A program made the translations under genes and the position numbers. The notes under the pieces are model-generated. The model did not search any database and was not told the origin of the DNA. It saw only the letters and a list, made by a program, of their open reading frames with translations. Of a stretch of 12,147 nt of DNA, positions 7,122 to 12,147 are shown piece after piece; the stretch's first letter is position 1, and every line of letters starts with the position of its first letter. The stretch lies in contig BNTT01000086.1 of NCBI GenBank assembly GCA_025996815.1, forward strand, positions 1 through 12,147. The letters are read 5' to 3'. This DNA comes from Bacteroidia bacterium (GTDB taxonomy: Bacteria > Bacteroidota > Bacteroidia > Bacteroidales > Azobacteroidaceae).

Positions 7122-7906
7122 TACAAGAATCAGCTATATTACAATGGACGGAAACCGTACCGTGGAAAAGGAATGCACAAGTGGAACAAGATTTGGTAAT
7201 TTGCCGTGCGTTGGTAGCTTTATTCAATGATGAATATTTGGCTTCGCATTTAGCGTTTCGCGGCGGAACAACTTTGCACAAACTATACATGCAACCGCAA
7301 CCCCGATATTCGGAAGATATTGATTTAGTGCAAATAAAAGCAGAGCCAATTAAAGAAACAATAGACAGAATTAGAGAGGCTTTGTCGTTTCTCGGCATAC
7401 CCAAAATAAAGCAAAAAGCACATAACAATGCGTTGATTTTTCGCTTTGAGTCCGAAATTTCACCTATTATTCCTATTCGTTTAAAAGTGGAAATCAATAG
7501 TAGAGAACACTTTAACGTTTTGGGATTGACAAAATTTGCTTTTAGTATTTCAAATCAATGGTTTTCGGGCGATTGCAATATTACAACTTATCATTTAGAT
7601 GAACTGTTGGGTACCAAATTACGTGCATTGTATCAGCGCCGAAAAGGCCGCGACCTGTTTGACCTCTACAAAGCATTATCAACCAAAGCAGTAAATACCG
7701 ACAATATTATCCAATGCTACCATCGATATATGGACTTTGTGGTGGACAAACCGCCTACACAAAAAGAATATTTGCTGAATATGGAACAAAAAATGACTGA
7801 TGAAGAATTTTTGGGCGATGTAAATATGTTGCTGCGACCGAATGAAATATACAACCCGCATGAAGCATTCGAGTTGGTAAAAAGCCAATTAATAGAAAAG
7901 TTATGA
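7118..7906 (+). CDS. abiEii: AbiEii/AbiGii-family nucleotidyltransferase toxin
   Basis: This 262-residue protein belongs to the AbiEii/AbiGii nucleotidyltransferase toxins (DNA polymerase beta fold), which stop growth on phage infection. The expected motifs are present: FRGGTTLHKLY (47-57), SEDIDL (65-70) with acidic residues D67 and D69, a third acidic candidate in KVEIN (E125), and the C-terminal TKLRALYQRRKGRDLFDLY (166-184) that carries the conserved K, R and D residues. The protein is of normal length with no broken motif, so it looks active. It starts 4 bp before the antitoxin stop ends (ATGA overlap), a coupled operon. The known family transfers nucleotides (GTP favoured in the studied member); the target here is not knowable from sequence. 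Confidence 0.87.
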   Translation: MIQESAILQWTETVPWKRNAQVEQDLVICRALVALFNDEYLASHLAFRGGTTLHKLYMQPQPRYSEDIDLVQIKAEPIKETIDRIREALSFLGIPKIKQKAHNNALIFRFESEISPIIPIRLKVEINSREHFNVLGLTKFAFSISNQWFSGDCNITTYHLDELLGTKLRALYQRRKGRDLFDLYKALSTKAVNTDNIIQCYHRYMDFVVDKPPTQKEYLLNMEQKMTDEEFLGDVNMLLRPNEIYNPHEAFELVKSQLIEKL

Positions 7907-8041
7907 GATGATTTTGTAAAAAGATACTATCCTTTGTTTTAGATTTTTTTTCTATTGTTATCACCCGTTTTTTCGTAACTTGTGTCTATTAAGTGTTAGG
8001 GTAAATTTTATTTTTTTAATAACACATAAAAAAACACAAAG
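7907..8041 (+). promoter_or_regulatory. susC upstream region and leader
   Basis: These 135 bp separate the AbiE toxin stop from the susC start. They are AT-rich and show no convincing TAnnTTTG box at a usable spacing and no GC-rich hairpin terminator. GTGTCTATTAA at 7982-7992 matches the motif before fecR. Around it, ACTT (7978-7981) and AAGT (7991-7994) could pair weakly across it. The absence of a clear housekeeping box fits an ECF-dependent promoter, but the exact site cannot be fixed. An A-rich stretch just before the ATG at 8042 is the usual Bacteroidetes initiation context. Confidence 0.4.
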
Positions 8042-11000
8042 ATGAAGCACAAGTTTCTATTGAGAATGGTCTTCTTTCTGCTGCTAACCATTGGAAATGT
8101 GGTATGGGCGCAGAAAGTGACTTTGGACTTCCGACAACAACGGTTGGAAACAGTGATGGAGGCAATCTCCAAACAAACGGGAAAGTCGTTTTCCTACAGT
8201 CGTCCGGTGATTAATCCCGATGCGACGGTCAGTATTTCCGTAAAGGATGAAGAGTTGCACACGGCTCTTGCCCGGATTATTGAAACCGACAACGTGGAAA
8301 TCGAAATCACCGACAAGAAAATCTTCTTGAAGCCGCGTCAAACGCGAACGTCACCCACTCCCTCCGGCGAGCGGAAGTCGATAACCGGACAGGTGTTTGA
8401 TGATGCCGGCGAAGCGGTTATTGGGGCAAGTGTTAGACTGAAAGGAGGCACTGCCGGAACTGCAACAGATGAGGACGGTAGATTTTCTATTGAAGCACCT
8501 GTCGGTTCCACTCTTGTCATCTCGTATCTTGGTTATCTGCCACAAGAGATAAAAGCAGGCGATAAAAATAATTTAGATATTGTGCTGCAAGAAGACACAC
8601 AATCGCTGGATGAAGTGGTGGTGGTCGGTTATGGTACACAGAAAAAAGTCAATCTTACCGGTTCAATCGCCTCATTGAAATCCGAAGAGATGACCGTAGC
8701 ACCGGTAGCCAGTACGACGAATGCACTGGCCGGACGATTGCCGGGGCTTGTTTCTCTGCAATCAAGCGGACAACCCGGCTCGGATGCTGCCTCCCTGAGC
8801 ATTCGCGGATTCGGTGGTGCCTTAGTCATTGTGGATGGTATCGAGACAAACTTCAATACCATTGACCCGAATCAGATTGAAAGTATTTCCATCCTGAAGG
8901 ACGGTTCTGCGGCTATTTACGGTTCACGCGCCGGAAACGGTGTGATTTTGGTTACCACCAAACGCGGTAAGGAGCAAAAGCCGACCATTACATTAAATAC
9001 ATCTTACACTTGGCAAGGTGTTACCAATATGCCCAAAACGGTGAACGCCGGACAATATGCCGAAATGGCGCGGGAAGAATGGATTCAATCGGGCAGACCG
9101 GAGGCAACGGCACCTTATACCGAAGAACAAATACGGAAATATTATGAAGGTACTGACCCGCAATATCCGAATACCAATTGGTATGACGTACTGGTCAGAG
9201 ACTGGGCACCACAGCAGCAACATAATCTCTCCATCAGGGGTGGAAGCGATAAAATCAAGTACTACGGTTTCCTGGGATATTTGGACCAACAGACCATGTT
9301 TAAAAAGAACGGGGGTGATTACAACCGGTATAACCTCCAGTCCAATATTGACGCCAAGATTACTGAAAACTTGACATTCCAGCTGGATTTAGCCGCAATA
9401 TTCAACAGTAGCGTATTTACTGTCCGTGGTATGGGTGCAGGCGATAATACCGTTTGGCAGGATTTGTGGAACACACTGCCGACTTATCCTGCAACATTGC
9501 CTGACCCTGCAAAAATATCCTGGGCGGATGGAATGGGAACCGGAGGCGCACATGTTTCATCGAATTATGACCTGTATGGAACGAATCGAAATAATTCCCA
9601 AAACCTGAAAGGAACAGGGGTGTTGACGTATAAATTCACGACGATAGAAGGATTGTCGGCAAAACTTTTCGTCAATTACATGCGTGATTACAGTAAAAAT
9701 ACAACATTCTCCAAACCTGTTAAATTCTACAGATACGATGTGTTGAGCGATACCTATATTCTGGCAGGCTCGTTGGGCAGTCAGGCGCAAATGCGTGTCA
9801 ACCAGAGTCAGAGCAGCATGTTGACCACTCAGTTATCCTTAAACTATGACCGTGTTTTTGCCACCGACCATCATTTGTCGGTTTTGGCACTGTATGAAGG
9901 TATTGATTACGGCAGCGAATGGTTCAATGCCGGACGCGACGGGTATATGTCCACCGCTATTGAGCAGTTATTTGCAGGTAACAGTGAAACAGCCACCAAT
10001 GGCGGAGCGGCCAACGAGATGGGGCGTTCAAGTTTTGTGGGCAGGTTCAATTATTCATACAAAAATAAATATTTACTGGAAGCTACCCTTCGTGCGGATG
10101 CCTCTGCCAAGTTTGCATCGGAAAAACGGTGGGGGTATTTTCCGGGTATTTCGTTAGGATGGAGACTTTCCGAAGAGGGATTTATGGATAACGCTTCATC
10201 GTTTGATGACCTGAAAATCAGGGCAAGCTACGGTAGTTCGGGAAATGACGGCGTTGGTAATTTCCAATACCTGTCCGGTTATGCTATCAGCGGAAATTAT
10301 TTGTTGGGAGGTTCCACACAGCAGGGTATCCAATCCACCGGTATGGCGAATCCCAACTTGACGTGGGAGCAGATTAAAATATACAATGCAGCCATTGACT
10401 GGTCGTTATTGCACAGGATGATATACGGGACGGCTGACGTATTCTATCGTACGCGCTCCGGTATGCCGGCAAACCGCCTGACGACGCTTCCGAATACTTT
10501 TGGGGCATCATTGCCCCCTGAAAATCTGAACAGTTTGAATGACCGGGGATTTGAATTTGCAGTAGGAACTGTTCAAAACCAGGGAGAGATTACATTCGAC
10601 GTCAGTGAAAATATTTCCTGGTCGCGGGCGAAGTGGGACCATTACGAAGAAGCGGAAAGAACAGACCCCGACGAAGACCGTTTATACACGGCATCAGGGA
10701 AATGGACAGACCGGCGTATCGGATACCTTTCCAATGGACTGTTTACCAGTCAGACTGAAATTGATGCGCTACCATTCGACCAGGACCTCCGGGGAAATTC
10801 GACGTTGCGTCCCGGCGATATCCGTTACATTGACAATAATGGCGACGGAAAATTAGATTGGCGCGACCAGGTTATACTGGGACCGGGAACTACTCCACAT
10901 TGGATGTATGGATTGAATCTGAATGTAAAGTATAAAAACTTCGATTTATCGACTTTGTTTCAAGGTGCTTTCGGTTATTATACCCATGTCGTATTGTTAC

Positions 11001-11362
11001 ACGGAAACAAGTTTAACTCGGAACAGATTTATAACTTGCGGTGGACGGAAAACAATAATGACGCCCATGCGCTTATTCCGAGATTGGGTGGAGCCGATAC
11101 AAACAATCTTACTTCCGATTACAGGTTGAAAAGTGCCGGATACCTGCGTCTTAAAACGTTGGCATTGGGATATAGCCTGCCTTCGGAACTGTTGAGCCGT
11201 TGGCAGATACAACAGGCAAGGATTTATCTGTCCGGCAATAATCTGCTGACGTTCGACAAATTGAGAAAATACAATATTGACCCGGAAATGCCCGACGGAC
11301 AGGGGGGATATTACTATCCGCAGCAACGCACGGTCAGTATAGGATTAAATGTTTCATTTTAA
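8042..11362 (+). CDS. susC: SusC/RagA-family TonB-dependent outer membrane receptor with STN signalling domain
   Basis: This 1106-residue outer membrane importer has a signal peptide at 1-23 (cleavage likely after VVWA), an STN domain at about 25-97 (VTLDFRQQRLETVMEAIS), a carboxypeptidase-regulatory-like domain at about 113-184 (ITGQVFDDAGEAVIGASV), a TonB-box stretch LDEVVVVGYGTQKK (189-202), a plug to about 308 (LSIRGFGG, LVIVDGIE, ILKDGSAAIYGSRAGNGVI), then a beta barrel ending in GLNVSF with a terminal Phe. The STN domain marks it as a transducer that signals to a FecR protein, most likely the one at 3529. DNNGDGKLD (931-939) followed by D942 resembles a calcium-binding DxNxDG loop, common late in this family. 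It forms an operon with the SusD-like gene 11 bp downstream. The transported glycan or peptide is unknown. The symbol denotes family only. Confidence 0.93.
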   Translation: MKHKFLLRMVFFLLLTIGNVVWAQKVTLDFRQQRLETVMEAISKQTGKSFSYSRPVINPDATVSISVKDEELHTALARIIETDNVEIEITDKKIFLKPRQTRTSPTPSGERKSITGQVFDDAGEAVIGASVRLKGGTAGTATDEDGRFSIEAPVGSTLVISYLGYLPQEIKAGDKNNLDIVLQEDTQSLDEVVVVGYGTQKKVNLTGSIASLKSEEMTVAPVASTTNALAGRLPGLVSLQSSGQPGSDAASLSIRGFGGALVIVDGIETNFNTIDPNQIESISILKDGSAAIYGSRAGNGVILVTTKRGKEQKPTITLNTSYTWQGVTNMPKTVNAGQYAEMAREEWIQSGRPEATAPYTEEQIRKYYEGTDPQYPNTNWYDVLVRDWAPQQQHNLSIRGGSDKIKYYGFLGYLDQQTMFKKNGGDYNRYNLQSNIDAKITENLTFQLDLAAIFNSSVFTVRGMGAGDNTVWQDLWNTLPTYPATLPDPAKISWADGMGTGGAHVSSNYDLYGTNRNNSQNLKGTGVLTYKFTTIEGLSAKLFVNYMRDYSKNTTFSKPVKFYRYDVLSDTYILAGSLGSQAQMRVNQSQSSMLTTQLSLNYDRVFATDHHLSVLALYEGIDYGSEWFNAGRDGYMSTAIEQLFAGNSETATNGGAANEMGRSSFVGRFNYSYKNKYLLEATLRADASAKFASEKRWGYFPGISLGWRLSEEGFMDNASSFDDLKIRASYGSSGNDGVGNFQYLSGYAISGNYLLGGSTQQGIQSTGMANPNLTWEQIKIYNAAIDWSLLHRMIYGTADVFYRTRSGMPANRLTTLPNTFGASLPPENLNSLNDRGFEFAVGTVQNQGEITFDVSENISWSRAKWDHYEEAERTDPDEDRLYTASGKWTDRRIGYLSNGLFTSQTEIDALPFDQDLRGNSTLRPGDIRYIDNNGDGKLDWRDQVILGPGTTPHWMYGLNLNVKYKNFDLSTLFQGAFGYYTHVVLLHGNKFNSEQIYNLRWTENNNDAHALIPRLGGADTNNLTSDYRLKSAGYLRLKTLALGYSLPSELLSRWQIQQARIYLSGNNLLTFDKLRKYNIDPEMPDGQGGYYYPQQRTVSIGLNVSF

Positions 11363-11373
11363 ATTAAACAATC

Positions 11374-12024
11374 ATGAAAAAAATAGCAATTATTTTAATA
11401 AATATGATGTTTTTAGCATCATGCTCCGATATTTTGGACAAGGTTCCATTGGATATAATCTCGGATGACGCTGTCTGGAATGACGAAGCATTAACGGAGG
11501 CTTATCTCACAAACATCTATACCCGGATGCATTTCTTCGGAAATGAAAGTTGGGGAACGGGATGGTGGGACAGTGATATGGCGTTTGCCTGTTTTGCCGT
11601 CAATGCCGTAAGCGACGAGTGTATGAGTAACTGGTCGGACTGGGGAGATGCCGTAGCGTGGTACAATTACAAATTCGGAAACCTCAGAATTGGCGGCGGA
11701 CTGATGGAATGGTGGGGATATGGTCAAATACGCGACCTCAACACGTACATCGAACGCCTTCCGGGAACCACTCTCAACAACGACCTGAAAACCGCTAAGT
11801 TAGCCGAAGCCCGTTTCCTTCGCGCATTTGCTTATTTTGCGATGGTTAAACGGTATGGAGGCGTGCCGATTATCACCAAAGCCCAGAGTATCAATGACCC
11901 GGAAGATGAACTCTATCCGGCTCGGAATAAGGAAGCGGAAGTGTATGACTTTGTCATTCGCGAATTGGATGAAATAGCTGATGACCTGCCGGCTCCGTCT
12001 GCTGCCGAAACGGGACGTCCGGGC
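11374..12024 (+). pseudogene. susD: SusD/RagB-family surface lipoprotein, N-terminal fragment
   Basis: The first 217 residues of a SusD-like glycan-binding lipoprotein, normally partnered with the SusC just upstream. The start is 11 bp after the susC stop. The signal sequence has a lipobox FLASC (C17), followed by an acidic SDILD that fits surface export. The mature part shows the family signature ARFLRAFAYFAMVKRYGGVP (146-165) and the linker that ends ETGRPG. A normal protein would continue for roughly 300 more residues. Instead, from about 12024 the plus strand becomes the reverse complement of a later part of the same gene, though by chance it stays open to the window edge. The truncation is probably not real. 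Confidence 0.87.
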
Positions 12025-12026
12025 AT
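12021..12026. other. Fold-back junction inside susD
   Basis: Plus-strand SusD coding ends at GRPG (codon 12022-12024). Minus-strand SusD coding ends at the same codon (SDA, GCC read as the complement of GGC). The sense flips within about 2-4 bases with only microhomology and no inverted repeat. Confidence 0.8.
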
Positions 12027-12147
12027 CGCTCGTTTTCTCAAGTTCAAATGCCGCTTCGGCGTAATTCAACAGGATTTCGGCATAGCGGAATATTTGCCAG
12101 TCTGTTCCCGACGTTGCCCATGCACCATCGGTTCCTGCCATGTTATC
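12022..12147 (-). pseudogene. susD: SusD/RagB-family lipoprotein, C-terminal part on the opposite strand
   Basis: Read on the minus strand from the window edge, 42 codons encode the well-known SusD C-terminal segment: WQIFRYAEILLNYAEAAFEL followed by EKTSDA, preceded by AGTDGAWATSGTD. In intact members this lies far downstream of the ETGRPG linker. It matches what the N-terminal fragment at 11374 lacks and is therefore most likely from the same gene, inverted. A longer minus-strand reading to 11800 runs past the junction into antisense of the N-terminal fragment and is not a real protein. Confidence 0.82.

Noticed and set aside
7907..8041. Intrinsic terminator after the AbiE toxin gene
   Set aside because: There are T-runs but no GC-rich stem in front of them.
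11800..12141. 113-codon minus-strand frame at the right end as one protein
   Set aside because: Only its first part (to about 12022) is SusD; the rest is antisense to the SusD N-terminal fragment after the fold-back junction.
8042..12147. Invertible SusC/SusD shufflon
   Set aside because: Such loci use inverted repeats and a nearby site-specific recombinase, and keep alternative ends that restore genes. Neither repeats nor recombinase are visible, and the break is in the middle of susD.

Overview
The window reads as chromosomal DNA of a Bacteroidetes bacterium, probably of the order Bacteroidales. The grounds are a SusC/SusD pair, an ECF sigma factor with a FecR-type anti-sigma factor carrying a C-terminal DUF4974-like region, Bacteroidetes-type promoters (TAnnTTTG), and weak ribosome binding sites in A-rich leaders. 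No tRNA, rRNA or CRISPR array was seen.

Layout, left to right. (1) 1-1080: the recombination ATPase RarA in two pieces of opposite orientation, with its Walker A-to-sensor-1 part on the minus strand (1-327) and its C-terminal half on the plus strand (325-1080). (2) 1079-2879: a 1.8 kb repeat unit holding a 573-residue AAA-ATPase-like/PD-(D/E)XK protein. (3) 2924-4428: an ECF sigma factor and a FecR anti-sigma factor. (4) 4423-6221: the second copy of the 1.8 kb repeat, same orientation. (5) 6300-7906: a complete two-gene AbiEi/AbiEii (type IV toxin-antitoxin, abortive infection) operon with its own promoter. (6) 8042-11362: a SusC-family TonB-dependent receptor with an N-terminal STN signalling domain. 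(7) 11374-12024: the first 217 residues of a SusD-like lipoprotein, whose C-terminal part then appears on the minus strand (12022-12147).

How the genes fit together. The sigma factor, FecR and the STN-bearing SusC form a trans-envelope signalling chain: the receptor senses substrate, its STN domain contacts FecR in the periplasm, and FecR controls the sigma factor. These genes are normally adjacent. Here about 3.5 kb (the second AAA/PDDEXK copy plus AbiE) lies between fecR and susC, so defence-like cargo appears to sit inside a nutrient-uptake regulatory locus. No carbohydrate-active enzyme is visible, so the substrate is unknown.

Main points of interest. First, the paired AAA/PDDEXK units share sharp boundaries that abut upstream stop codons, a phased GATT tail and a mosaic divergence pattern, so they may be a mobile or recombining gene unit. 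Second, both window ends show fold-back junctions inside genes (RarA and SusD). One inversion cannot explain both. They look like inverted chimeras of the kind made by whole-genome amplification or assembly, so the gene fragments at the ends should not be taken as real pseudogenes without read support.
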